A stretch of DNA of 64,000 nt. Source: Isochrysis galbana (Eukaryota; Haptophyta; Isochrysidales; Isochrysidaceae). The notes under the pieces are model-generated. The model worked only from the letters and a program-made list of their open reading frames with translations. It ran no database searches and was not told where the DNA came from. A program made the translations under genes and the position numbers. Shown here piece by piece: positions 9,572 through 20,600 of the stretch (the first letter of the stretch is position 1; each line of letters starts with the position of its first letter). The DNA lies in NCBI GenBank assembly GCA_018136815.1, contig CM030932.1:8804001-8868000 (forward strand), in the 5' to 3' direction.

Positions 9572-10770
9572 AAACTTTTAATATTCTCGCCTCACGCGTG
9601 GCACTGGGGTTCGCTTCCGTAGTCACGTCCTTTATCCGCGACCTTGATGCCTCTTACGAGGATCGTGAAGCTCTGCTTAGGTGCTTAGGTGTTAGTGTGC
9701 GCTCGATGACTAGTATGTGGTGGAACGTGTAGTTTTCGAATTCTACTTTGTAGAAGTCACCTATTAGGTATCTCCATGCCACTAGGTATAGGGCTTTCAA
9801 GCTGTCGGGCGTCGCTGTGTTCGGATAGGCAAATGATTTGTCCTTAGTTTTTCAACTAAGTTTATACTTAGTTCGCCCATGGGGGGGCACGAGCCCCCCC
9901 CTCTCTCCACTCCTCCCCTGCCATGGGGGAGGAACCACCCACTCTCCTGGCATGCCTGATGGCTTGCCAGGAGGCCACTGCCATGCTGACCCACTCCCTT
10001 CCCCACAGGCTCGCCTGATTCGCGCGTCCTGGCCCCTCGTGGCCAGCCCATCGCTCCAACCCCCTCTCCCCCCCTGTTCGACAGGCAGACAGGTGCAGAG
10101 TGGGGGCCCCTGAGGCCCAGGAGCGCCAGCGAGGGAGAGGCAGGGGAGACCAGGGCCCAGCCCCAGCCTCCTCTGCCCCCTGTGCTGGCCTCTAGGAGCC
10201 TCCAGGGGTCTCCAGAGGCAGCTGCAGGCCTGTCGGCAGGAGAGGGGAGAGAGAGCGCGGAGAAGGGGGTGGGCGGAGCGAGGGCTCCGCTCACCGGAAA
10301 ATAGGTAAGTCCCGCACCTGTTTACAGGAGAAGTCGGGACTGAGGACGCCGCCAGCCCGGTAGGCATAGGAGGAAGGGGGGAACGGATCACCGGGGGGGG
10401 GCGCGGGCCACCGACCATATCTAAGCCCTTTTCCCCTATCCCCCTAGTAGTGCACGGGGGGAGTCGCCTGATGGCGGGGGGGAAAGGGCCGGGAGAGAGG
10501 GGGTGTAGAAAGGTTTGCTGCGTGAGTAGAAAGTAGAGGGTCCACGGCCGCGTGTGCGGTGAGACTATTAAGAAGTTAAATTAAATTTGTCCTTAGTTTT
10601 TTGCGCGCTATCGCCCTTTTATGGTCGGGCGTGAAGCCCGCTAGTGTCTCTATGGCCATGAATATTTGCTGCGTGGAAGGGCACCTTGCTATGTGGGTCG
10701 AGCTTCCGCGGTATTTTCCGCATAGTCTGAATGCTTTCGAGGTCGCCGAGCCATAGGGATAGGCGTAGGC
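9572..10770 (-). mobile_element. LINE 3' end fragment, split by SINE copy B
   Basis: Bases 9572-9852 and 10602-10770 match the C-terminal coding region and 3' UTR of the LINE at 17618-20685, in the same orientation. For example, the block around TTTTCGAATTC.ACTTTGTAGAAGTC is shared. At the 3' end both copies have GCGAGAATATTAA.AAG followed by a T run. The SINE at 9853-10584 is inserted inside it, so the fragment predates that insertion. It is 5'-truncated and its frame is damaged. Confidence 0.85.
9853..10584 (+). mobile_element. SINE-like retroposon, family 1, copy B (full length)
   Basis: A 17-bp target duplication, atttgtccttagttttt, flanks the element at 9836-9852 and 10585-10601. Removing the element restores continuity of the host LINE fragment, which proves insertion. 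It has the same hairpin head, core and tail as copy A. The tail reads GTGCGGTGAGACTATTAAGAAG, closer still to the LINE 3' end. The 23-nt GT..AG motif is conserved at 10305-10327. No ORF of note. Confidence 0.9.
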
Positions 10771-10784
10771 GGTAGGCGGTTACA

Positions 10785-10995
10785 CAGTGGGAGATCTGTT
10801 ACCAAAAGGTGACAAGTGACAATATGGGCTCGCTCCAGCGACTATCTCCCCGGGTGCCGGGGCCCTGCTCATGCCAAAAGGCAGAGCATGGGGATGACCG
10901 ACAGGCTCCCCGGAGGGGAATAGGTGCCTAAGAGGGGGGACGCGAGGCGCCCCCGCGCCCCCCCATGCTGAACTAAGTATGAACTTGCAGGTAAG
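10785..10995 (-). mobile_element. SINE head remnant (family 1-like)
   Basis: Read on the minus strand, the segment starts with a degraded palindromic head (..TTCATACTTAGTTCAGCATGGGGGGG) followed by the G-run/C-run hairpin. It then diverges from the known copies, which suggests another sub-family or a decayed one. No duplication was found around it. Confidence 0.5.
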
Positions 10996-11276
10996 TCGCG
11001 TTCCGTCAAAAGAGGGCCAGGTGCCAGGTGATAATTCTGTTTTTACCCAGAATGCTTGTTTTCTTTTTAGGTAGGAATGTCTCAACAATTCCTCCAATAA
11101 TGAGTATTATTATTACGAAGATGAGTACAAAGCTAATCACGACATACAAGGACGCGGCGCGTGCGAATAGCAACATCCCCCCCCCCCCAATGCACGGTAA
11201 CCCCCAGCTACGCAGGCTGAGTTTTCATCTTCTTCGTCTTTTTCTCACACCCCTCATCCTCGATCCTATTGTCGAT

Positions 11277-11530
11277 ATCTACTCGGTGAGCGGGCACAAG
11301 ACCGGCCTCGTGGCGCCGCCGGTCGCGGGTCGAAGTTGGGCGCTCACGGTGCGTCTTGGGGGCGTGACGTCGTCATCACCGGCGCCCGCAAAGGGCTGAT
11401 TTCGACGCGGTGCGCGCGCGGGGGCGGCGGGCGCGATTGGCGTGGCTGTGAGGGCGGCATGCCGCGATATGGTGCGTGATGCGGCATCTACTCGGTGAGC
11501 GGGCACAAGAACGGCCTCGTGGCGCCGCCG
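11277..11530 (+). repeat. 45-bp direct repeat flanking 164 bp
   Basis: Bases 11277-11321 and 11486-11530 are identical apart from one base (atctactcggtgagcgggca and onward to gccgccg). The 5'-truncated SINE at 11531 starts directly after the second copy. The repeat may be a local tandem duplication that the SINE later joined, but it is too long to be an ordinary TSD. Confidence 0.75.
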
Positions 11531-11672
11531 TATCCCCCTAGTAGTGCACGGGGGGAGTCGCCTGATGGCGGGGGGAAAGGGCCGGGGGAGTGGGGGTGTA
11601 GAAAGTTTCCTACGTGAGTAGAAAGTAGAGGATGCACGGTCGCGTGTGCGGTGAGACTATTAAGAAATTAAT
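11531..11672 (+). mobile_element. SINE family 1 tail, 5'-truncated
   Basis: The segment matches the last 140 bp or so of copy B (CCCCCTAGTAGTGCACGGGG ... GTGTGCGGTGAGACTATTAAGAA) and lacks head and core. 5' truncation is the usual result of incomplete reverse transcription. The tail is followed by AATATGA rather than a T run. Confidence 0.85.
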
Positions 11673-12258
11673 ATGACATGGGCGTTAAGGCCCGCTATCA
11701 TCTCGAGGAGAGCAGTGTGCTCTCGGTCGCGCTTCTCGTCTCGAAGTTGTTGAGCTTCGATCGCGGACTGCATGTACGCGAGGCGACCGGCCAAGAGGTC
11801 GGCGGCGGAAGGAGCCTCGCTCACTTGTTGCCACGCGCTGTCTTCGAGCGGGTGGGCATGGGGGTTGAGCTCTGGGTAGTCCGAGGTCCCGAGGAAGGTG
11901 AGCTCAGCTCGCTCGCGGAATGGATCTACGAGCAGCGGCTCGTCTGATGGAGCGGCGGATGACGCCGCTGTGGTCGAAGGGTCTTGCGGAGGCTCGGAGG
12001 AGCCGCCGATTCCGACGAAGTGGACCCCTTGTGAGCCCAAAGAGGTTCCCGCTGCTCCCGGGGGCAGAGGGGGAGCGGGACTATGAGAGGGTGCGGTCGT
12101 AGGCGCCAAGGCGGAGTCATTTGTGCTTGTCGAACACGCGATGACTACAGGCTCGTAGGCAGAGGACCGTTCGACGGAACCGGTAGCTGACGCGGTCGTG
12201 ATAGTGATAGGGTCGTTGATTGTTCGCTTGCGGGAAGATGTCTGAAAGATCATAATAA
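11673..12258 (-). pseudogene. Open frame of unknown origin, cut by SINE and by assembly gap
   Basis: The minus-strand frame is open from the gap at 12258 down to 11673, about 195 residues. It has a Ser/Thr/Pro-rich middle and then a helical, charged segment (ADLLAGRLAYMQSAIEAQQL) that looks like a coiled coil. Its stop codon comes from the SINE tail at 11660-11672, so the natural C-terminus is missing. Composition recalls retroelement gag or ORF1 proteins, but no diagnostic motif is visible, so the assignment is weak. Confidence 0.35.
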
Positions 12259-12358
12259 NNNNNNNNNNNNNNNNNNNNNNNNNNNNNNNNNNNNNNNNNN
12301 NNNNNNNNNNNNNNNNNNNNNNNNNNNNNNNNNNNNNNNNNNNNNNNNNNNNNNNNNN
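12259..12358. other. Assembly gap (100 N)
   Basis: Exactly 100 N, probably a fixed-size placeholder, so the real distance is unknown. The 5' half of the Tudor-SN gene should lie in it or beyond. Sequence to the left need not be adjacent in the genome. Confidence 0.99.
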
Positions 12359-15300
12359 GAGATTGTCTCTGGAGACACGCTCGTCGTCCAGGACGCTGAC
12401 GGGGCTGAGGTAAGCTACGCGGCGGCACCTTGGCATCCGCGTGCGCGAGTTCTCCTAAATTCGTGGTGCTCCATCTCATTCCGTGAGCACTAGCACTTAT
12501 AGTACATCTGTGCTCTCGTGCTGTTGGTAGCATCCGAGCAGCTCGCCGCCTTTTCTACTGAACCATCGCCCCACTCCGGCCTCCAACCAACCAACCTTCA
12601 GGCGCGGTACACGCTTTCCTCCATTCGCGCGCCGCGTATGGGCAAGGACCCTGAACCTTATGCTTCCGAGGCCAAGGAGGCCCTTCGCAAGATGCTGATT
12701 GGCAAAAAAGTGAAGACTCGCCTCCAATTTGCATGTGCCCTTGGCCTGCCCCCGATCATAGGTCGCCACACACGGGCACTCGCACTTGTAACATTTCATC
12801 TGCGCCCACCCGCCTAGCTCAGGGGCGTCACTGATTCCGTTCCCTTTCGTTGTTGCCTAGGTCAAAGTCCTCCCAGAATACCGCCGTACCATTGAATCCG
12901 CTGGTGGGCAAGCTCATGAGCGATCCTTCGCTGCTATCCTCTTTGATAAGTCAGACAAGAATGCCGCGGAGGCTCTGGTGTGCCTTTCGCGCCCACATCT
13001 TTTTGCACCCACAGCATCTGCATCCTCGTCGTGCCTACCATCGTATCGGTTCCAAGGCGCCGACATCGATCAGCTCACCACCCTCACCTTCAAAGGCTCC
13101 CGCCCGGCGGGTTGCGAATGGAGGCACTACCACTCACGCTTTGCCTATGCTCCTGAATTCTCCTCCCTCTGATTGCAGGTGGCCGATGGTCTCGCGACTG
13201 TTTCTCGTCATGGCCAGGCCGACGAGCGCTCGCAATTTTACGATGCACTCCTCGACGCCGAGGCCGACGCCACCGCCGCGAAGAGGGGCATGCACTCAGC
13301 GACGCCCTTCAAGCGAGGGGCGGCGCCAACCGACTTGTCACTTCCGGCGGCAAAGGACAGAGCTAAGAGCTTCCTCTCCAATTTCACGCGCGGAGGGGCG
13401 ATGCGCGGAGTTGTTCAGGTGTGATCGACCTTCACCATGTATTGCGGCCTTAGGGCGACCGCCGGCTACCCAGCGTGCGCTTCCCTGTCGGGCAAGCGAG
13501 GATCTGCACTGTGACAACTTAGGCGCCATTCGTCGGTGTAGCGTGCAGCGGTTTTGCGCGGGCAGCAATTGCCTCGTTCACATCCTCTGGATGTGAACAA
13601 GATCCGCCTCGCTGAGTGTACTGCCTTCTTCCCCATCGCTAGTTTGTGCTGAACGGCTCTCGCGTAAAGGTACTTCTCTCCAAGGACAACTGCCTCATTA
13701 CGCTTGGACTCGCGGGCGTCCGCTGCCCATCGTGCTCGCGGCGCGATACCGGAGCAGCTGGCGAGCCGTATGGGGATGAGGCGCTTGCCATGACGAGGGC
13801 CCTTTGCCTCCAGCGAGATGTCACGGTCGAGGTGGAGGGGGTGAGTAAGAGCCAGCACAGGTAGAGACGTAGGTCGACGTGGGGATTGAAAGCGGCTCGC
13901 TCGGCTCGAAAGGAGTACAGCTTTGACAAGCGGCTGACTGCGGCCAAGCTGGAGGGGACTGCAAGCGTGTGTGCTCGGCTATTGAGTCGTTGTTTTCCTG
14001 CAGTCTCCTTGTGACAGAGCCCACATGACCTAGTGCACGATTGCTTTGTGCGACCCTGACTGCGTTGCTTGAGCGCACATCAACAATTGATCACGCCTCT
14101 CCTTGTCGGTAGGTCAACGACAAAACGGGTGTTTTCTCTGGCTCGATCTTCCTGCCCGACAAGCGCAACCTCTCAGTGCTCCTGCTGGAGGCTGGGCTGG
14201 CCACTCGATTCGGCCCAGCCGCTGATCGATCTCCGCACTCGACGGCAATGTTCGAGGCGGAGACAGCGGCGAAGGAGCGCGGGATCAAGTTATGGGAGAA
14301 CTACTCTGAGCAAGCTGAAGCTGAGGCAGCGGCAGCGGCGGCGGCTGCTGCTGCGGCTGAGATGGAAGCCATCCCAGGTGAGGTTTCGCAGTAACGCACT
14401 GGCTACTATGGGGCCAGTGGTTGCTACGGCCGTCTTGATCTTTCCGCTGCCAAAAACAGTGCTCGGTGCATCACCGCAGCTCTTAATGAATGTGGGGGGG
14501 GGGGGGGGGGGACGCCCTTGCTCCGACACTTGGCCGACCGACCACCTGCCGAGTTGCTAGTTGACTGCGCAAATCTTACCTGCATATGGGTGAGTCTTCT
14601 CACCTACGCTCCGGATGACAGATTCTCAAAAGCAACGCGTCGACCTTATGCTCACCGAGATCGTCGACGGCGCTCGCTTCTACGCGCACGTGGCTTCAGA
14701 CGACACGCTCACCCGTCTGCAGGTAGACGCTTCCCGAGGCATCTGAACCCCTGTCCCCATTGCGACGGCACACACCTTGTTTACCAAATGCTCTACAAGC
14801 CACCACAACGGCAAGGCTCAGGCCCGCCTTTCCATCGGAAGCCGCCTGGAGAGAAGACACAACTGGGCCAAGCTCGTTGTCTATTTCACGTGCGGCCCGT
14901 TCGTGGCTGGGAGCGAGCCTTCCCTTCTGCCCCCAGTCCGGGGGGAGCGCAAGATCCGGGGCTACCTGAGCGGCATACATTCGCCTACGTCTGCCCATAA
15001 GGCTGCCAGCTCGGTGAACTCCCTCCCGCCGTCGAACCCACACATAGGAGAAGCTTGCAGCAATCTGTTCTGGCCCGCCGCTTGCGACGGCCTTTGAACC
15101 CAAAGTTGGCGCTGTCCTTTGTGCGCGCTTCACGCAGGACGACTGCTGGTATCGCGCTAAGGTAAGAATCTACCCATCGCGCCACACTTCTCACTCATGT
15201 CACGACCGAGACGCAGCGAGAGAAAACGCCCACAATTTATCTCCTTTGCAGGTGCTCAAGCGCGACAAGGGTGACTACACTGTCTTCTTCCTCGATTACG

Positions 15301-16050
15301 GCAACACCGACGTCCTGGCCCCTTCACGCCTGCGGCCGCTTGACCCGAGCCTTGCGACATCCGTCATTTCGCCACAGGTTAGCCTTTCACCCTAATTGAG
15401 CCACCGTTCCTACTTATCCTCCGATGCAAACGACCTAACAACTCCGTCGATTCGCAAAGGCCCCCGGCCCCTCCCTATCCAACCCCGCTCGCCCCTGGCT
15501 CCCACATAGGCTGTCGAATGTCGCCTCGCCTACCTTATCGTGGAAGAGCCTAACCCTGGGTCCGATGGTGAAGATGCTGCTGTGGCGCTCGGCACCGCTG
15601 CTTGGGGCAAGCCCGTGGTAGCGAGAGTGGAAGATCGTCAGGCCGGAGTACTCCACGTGACCCTCTTCGACTCCGCGAATGTGAATCGCTCATCGCCGCC
15701 AGCTTCCAACAAAGCCGTGCGCACGCAATGCGCGGACCCCTATCACACACAGGCCTTCTATTGCACTTGTTTTCATATGGGTGCCCCACCAACCGCACGA
15801 CCCGCTGCCTCATCAGGGTTGCGTCAATGAGCAGCTCGTACGCTCGGGCCTTGCACGTGTCTCCAAACAGGGGATCCCTCGTCGTGCCGAGCCGCTTGTG
15901 GCCTCGCTTCGCTCCATCGAGGAGGGCGCGAAGAAGGCACATCTCGGTGTGTGGCGCTACGGCGACATCGAGGAAGATGATGCACATGAATTTGGCTTCC
16001 GTCCTGTAGCGCCAGCAGCGCCCAAGGCCGGGAACCCGTGGAAAAAGTGA
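12359..16050 (+). CDS. TSN: Tudor staphylococcal nuclease (Tudor-SN/SND1), 3' part
   Basis: Eleven exons splice in consistent phase: 12359-12409, 12602-12709, 12861-12977, 13179-13418, 13643-13840, 14113-14377, 14622-14722, 15048-15161, 15252-15377, 15510-15680 and 15817-16050. The first is cut by the gap. The product of about 574 residues covers SN domain 3 (EIVSGDTLVV, YTLSSIRAPR, LRKMLIGKKV), SN4 (GSRVKVLLSKDNCLITLGLAG), the Tudor barrel (VGAVLCARF..DDCWYRAK, FFLDYGNTDVL) and the C-terminal partial SN5 ending LGVWRYGDIEEDDAHEFG. The family acts in RNA-protein complexes controlling splicing, RNA decay and stress granules. SN1 and SN2 are missing because of the gap. The start of exon 15048 was chosen to keep phase and gives EKL, as in relatives. 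Confidence 0.93.
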
Positions 16051-17372
16051 AGTCTACAAGCGGATATCCTAGGGACTGCTGCTGGCTGAACAATAAACGA
16101 ATATTAGCCTGCAAGAGGCGAGCAGGATCTGGCCGCCTTGGGAATGCAAACGACAAGGGCACGGACATGGGGTGAGAGGACGGAAAAGTCAAGGTGGGTG
16201 GCGCGATGCAGATTGCGTGTAAAGGTATTACTCTGCGTCCACTGCGGCCTAGACCCTTCCCTTTCTCCTAGTTGGGCCGTTGGATCAGGCAGATGCAGAG
16301 GCAGTCAAAAAGATAGCTTCCCCTTGACAGCACGTTGCTGTTCACCCTTTGAGTCGAAGTCGAGAAGACATTTGATGGGCGGGAGCAAGGGTAAGGGTGT
16401 AAGGGTGCTCGATTAGCCACGATGCTGTATGCCGATGATAGTGCATTCCTCCTGCTATTGCCGCCAATCGGAGGAGGAAACCAGTGCTACTTACTACTAG
16501 TAGTAGTCGAGCATTGCGGAGCGTGCTAGCCACAACTTTCAACGCGGTGAATCTACAAAAACCTTGTACTTGTACCAACACCATGCCGACTTTTTGTTTG
16601 CGTGCTGAACTTCGGGTAGTTGTCGTGGCGAGGTTGGCCCGACAGCGGCAGCCATTGATACGTGAGTTTCGAGAGAGGTCCAATACGACTATTGAGATAA
16701 GCATATAGGGCGGTCGTCGGTCGAAGCTCAAACATCAAACACTATTTTTAAGTTTTACTTTTAAGTTTAAGGGTGTAAAAATGAAAAAGTCGTCAAGATT
16801 CAAGATTGAGGATATGCACCTATCGCGGTGGTGCCCATGAGGCAACCACCGCGGCTTGGGCGAGGCAGAGCGCCATCGCCGATCGCATCGCCAATCGTAT
16901 ATCGCCGGATAAGATTCTTACTACATTCACGCGCACGCACATTCACACAAACGCACGCGAAACTAATAGTAACAAAGTAAGAGCGCGCGGGGAAATTTCT
17001 GTGCTGCAAGAATGCCCCGCGCGGACTCGAAACGGCCGCGAGGGAGAAGTGAGAAGCAGAGACCTCAGTATAAACATACAGATACGTAGTATCTCCGGGA
17101 TTCTCTCCTGATGTCGTGGTCCGATGTTGAAGTTGCGGTTTCGTGCTCCGAATGCACTGGCACTGGCTGGTACCAGTTCTTGGTTCGGAATAGTTCGGTG
17201 ACGTTGGCCTTCCATTTCCGGGTCCGGGTCTTGAGTTGTTCGAAGAATTCTTTGGAGTGTAGGTCTTCCCGTCGGAGCTGGCGGTGGAGCGGGAGTCCCT
17301 TTTAATTAAGCGCTTGCACCGGGACTCTGCTGCGAGCTTCCGCTATCTCTTTACTCTTTATGGATTTGGGCT
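16051..17372. other. Intergenic, no clear gene
   Basis: AATAAA occurs at about 16091, soon after the Tudor-SN stop, and could be its polyadenylation signal. On the minus strand, 17130-17290 reads EFFEQLKTRTRKWKANVTEL and onward, a charged helical stretch like the linker between LINE endonuclease and RT, but too short to assign. The rest shows no protein-like frame. Confidence 0.4.
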
Positions 17373-17490
17373 ATAATAATAATAATAAAACAACTGAGCG
17401 TTAGTACCACTACTCCCACTAGCCCGGTACTATCACGACACCCCTCAGCGCACCTGCCCGTACGCCTTGACGTGCGTTGTCACTAGACAC
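17373..17490 (-). mobile_element. SINE family 2 tail fragment with (TAA)n end
   Basis: On the + strand, (TAA)n is followed by AAAACAACTGAGCGTTAGTA, CCACTACTC.CACTAGCCCGG and a CAGCGCACCTGCCCGTAC block, matching the 3' end of the full family 2 copy at 56919-57857. The fragment is 5'-truncated. The trinucleotide repeat is the 3' tail of the element on the minus strand. Confidence 0.8.
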
Positions 17491-17617
17491 AACGGCTAAA
17501 AAGTTCCGTCCTACATTAGGACCGCGTCCTACGATTTCGGTGTATTTGTAGGACCCTGAGCTTGAAAGCCACACAACTTTCGAGAGTGAAGGATTGGGTG
17601 GGACTTCCCACCAACTG

Positions 17618-20600
17618 AAAAAAAAAACTTCTTAATATTCTCGCCGCGCGCGCGACCCTGCACGGTATCTTCGCAGCCTCGCCCGTTTCCCTTCACTCCC
17701 CCTACACCTGCCTTGCGGCTCGTCCCCTCGTGCTCTACCTAGGGGCTGGGTGTCGTGGGTCTCCAGTGGCAGACGGTGTGTGCCGATTCGCGATGGCCTG
17801 TTTCGCGCCTTCCTCCTATGCCATCGGGCTACCGGCTATTGTGTGTTTGCTCCTTGTGCTGGGTGTCAGGCAGCTGTGGTCAGTGTGTCTAGGGCCTACT
17901 TTAGGATGGTGGGCGGCTCGCGGCGCGGGGTCGCTTGGTTAGGCTAGTCGCTCTGCTATGTTGAGGGCTTCCGCTACCAGAGATAGATTCGTGCTCATGA
18001 CTAGGGCGCCTTTGTTGTTAGTTAAGAAGACAGGGGCGCTGAGGTCGTGTGGAGATTTGATTTTCGGCTTCCTTCCCAGGGAGGCCTTGCGCGTGCGTGC
18101 GGTTAAGAAGTTGTCCGGAGGTTCCCGACCTCTGACGAGGGCCGTGAACCTGCTTAGGACTCTTTCGATAACCGGTACGTGGTGGAAGGTGTGATTTTCG
18201 AATTCCACTTTGTAGAAGTCGCTTATGATGTATCTCCATGCTATTAGGTAGAGGGCTTTAAGGCTATCCGGCGACGGGGAATTCGGGTATGCGAATAGTC
18301 TGTCTTTGATTTTTTGAGTCGTCGATCTGTCTTTCGCCGGGGTGTACCCCGCTACGGCTTCTATGGTTTGAAATATCGGAAGCGTGGACGGGCATCTAGC
18401 TAGGTGCGTCGAGTTTTCTCTGTGTTTCCCGCAGAGTCTACATCTTGTGGTGGTCGCCGCTGCGAACCGGTTTCGCGTACCCAGCCTCCTATGGGTAACG
18501 TGCTTGAAGTGCAGGTGTTTGTCTGTGTGTTTTAGTAGGGGGTGGGTATAGAGTTTCGCCACGTGCTTCCATTCATCGTGCGTTAGGTCTAGCTTGCGGG
18601 CCCACGCCTCTCGCGCTGGCTGAGGTTTGTTGCGGGGGCCGTCCCCTTTGAGCTCTCGCGTTATATCCGACACGGTGATTTGGTCTAGTTGTGTCTTTTC
18701 GTTAAGCGTGTACTCGTCCGCAAGAGGGAATTCGAGGTGTTTCGGGCCTTTTAGTCCATTTTCCCATTTAGCTGGGGCGTAGTAGTGATCCTCCTCGCCC
18801 GGTTTTGCTACCACGGTGGTGTCTGTGGTCTCGCCTAGATAGTTGGTGTTTGTATAGATCCATATGTTATTCATTCTAGTTATGTACGTGTCGCTCTCGG
18901 AGACTTTGGTTTCTCTAGACACTTCTAGCGGCAATGCTGACGCGCTCGGCGATCCCGTGCTCGACTCGGCGGGGGCCGGGTCATGGGGCGGGGTCTCTTT
19001 TGCTTTTTCTAGGAGGTGCGAGACGTGTTGCACCACCCGCTCCCACGAGTCTAGGAATTCCGTTTTGTTTATTCTGCTCCCCTTGTGATCGAATATTTCG
19101 GGGAGGTGTTCCAGGTATTGAGCGCAATCCTCTCGCGTGTAAGGTTCCGTGAGGTCCTCGTTTTTATAGATGTTATGTGCAACGTGCGTCTGAAGGGATT
19201 CCCATAGGCTGATCCACGCCCCGCGTTTGAGCGGTGGTGGGTCGTGAGGATTGTGCCATATTGGCTGTGACAGTGCTCCTTCCCTTGTGAGTCTCGTGCG
19301 GCGTATGTTTAGGGTCCTGAAGTACACCAAGGCGTCCTTCCAGAATGCTGGCAGTGCCGGGTTTCCCCTGATACTGCGGGTGAGCGTCTTCGTAGGAATC
19401 GAGGATAGGACTGCCCCGCGGCCGAGTCCAGTCCGGCAGAACCACGCGTCGAGCGCATGCTTCCAAATAGCTTTTCTTGCGTTGAGGTAGTTTAGTATCC
19501 ATTTTGTTTGTAGAGCTCTCACGTGCGTTGTCCAGTGGAGGAGGCCGATCCCCATTGTTCGTGATGCGCACTCCGCGTCGTGTACGGGGTATTGTGGGTG
19601 CCTCACCCACTTCGTGATTTTGCCTGTGTAAGGGCTCTCCCATAGAATTTTGTCCGCCGCTTTTTGGATTCTCCCGTGGAACCAAGTAGGGGCTGCCAAC
19701 GTTTGCATCCAGTAGCGTGATGTGCCGTATATTATAAAGTTCGCTATGTTGGTCCTACCGAATATGGTCATGTGTCGCGTAATCGGCGCCAATCTGGCTG
19801 CTTTGTTGTCTACTTTGTCTGCGAGTTTCTTCCAGAAGGGCTTGAGGGCTTCCGGGGCTCCTAGCGGGACGCCTAGTATGGTGAGGTATTGATCGTTCTC
19901 TATCCAGTTGTATTTACGCATGTCCCACGGCGGCTTGCGTAGCCTTTGCGAGCCCATTCGGATTCCTTGAAATTTGGCTTCGTTTGTTTTGCCCCCCGTG
20001 GCCCGTTCGTGCGTCCGCACCCACATTAGGGCCCGCTTCAGGCTTGTGTAGTCGCTCGTGATGAGCGCCGTGTCGTCGGCGAACTGGCTAATCTTCAGTT
20101 CGTACCCGTTGAGGTTAACCCCTTGTATGTCGGGGTCGCTGTTTATGGCGCGGGTGAGAGCTTCCGTCGTAAGGAGGAAGGTGAGCGGCGAGAGGGGGCA
20201 TCCTTGGGGCATCCCACTCCCTATCGTGAAGGGGTAGCTTCGGCCCCCGTTGATCTTAATCGTGCGGACGGGTCTTGCCGCCTCGCTTGTAAGTGCTTGT
20301 GTCAGGTGCTGGAAGTCGGGCCCGAAATTGAGGAGGCGGAGGGCCAGGTGGTAGAACTCCCAGCTGACTCTGTCAAAAGCTTTTTCCCAGTCGAGTGCTA
20401 GGAGGAGGCCTGGCTCGCCTGTTTCGTCGAGGTATGCCCTTGTCAGTTGCAGAAGGTGGGTGGCTTCGCTGATCAATCTTCTAGGCACGAAGCCTAGTTG
20501 ATTGTCGGATATAATGTTCCCAATTACTTTGCTTAGCCTATTGGTTAGTATTTTGGCTAGTATCTTGTAGTCGCTCTGTAGTAGTGTTATGGGCCTATAG

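Noticed and set aside
11028-11399. 123-residue frame starting MIILFLPRML
   Set aside because: It spans AT-rich and C-run sequence and one copy of the 45-bp repeat. No protein signature.
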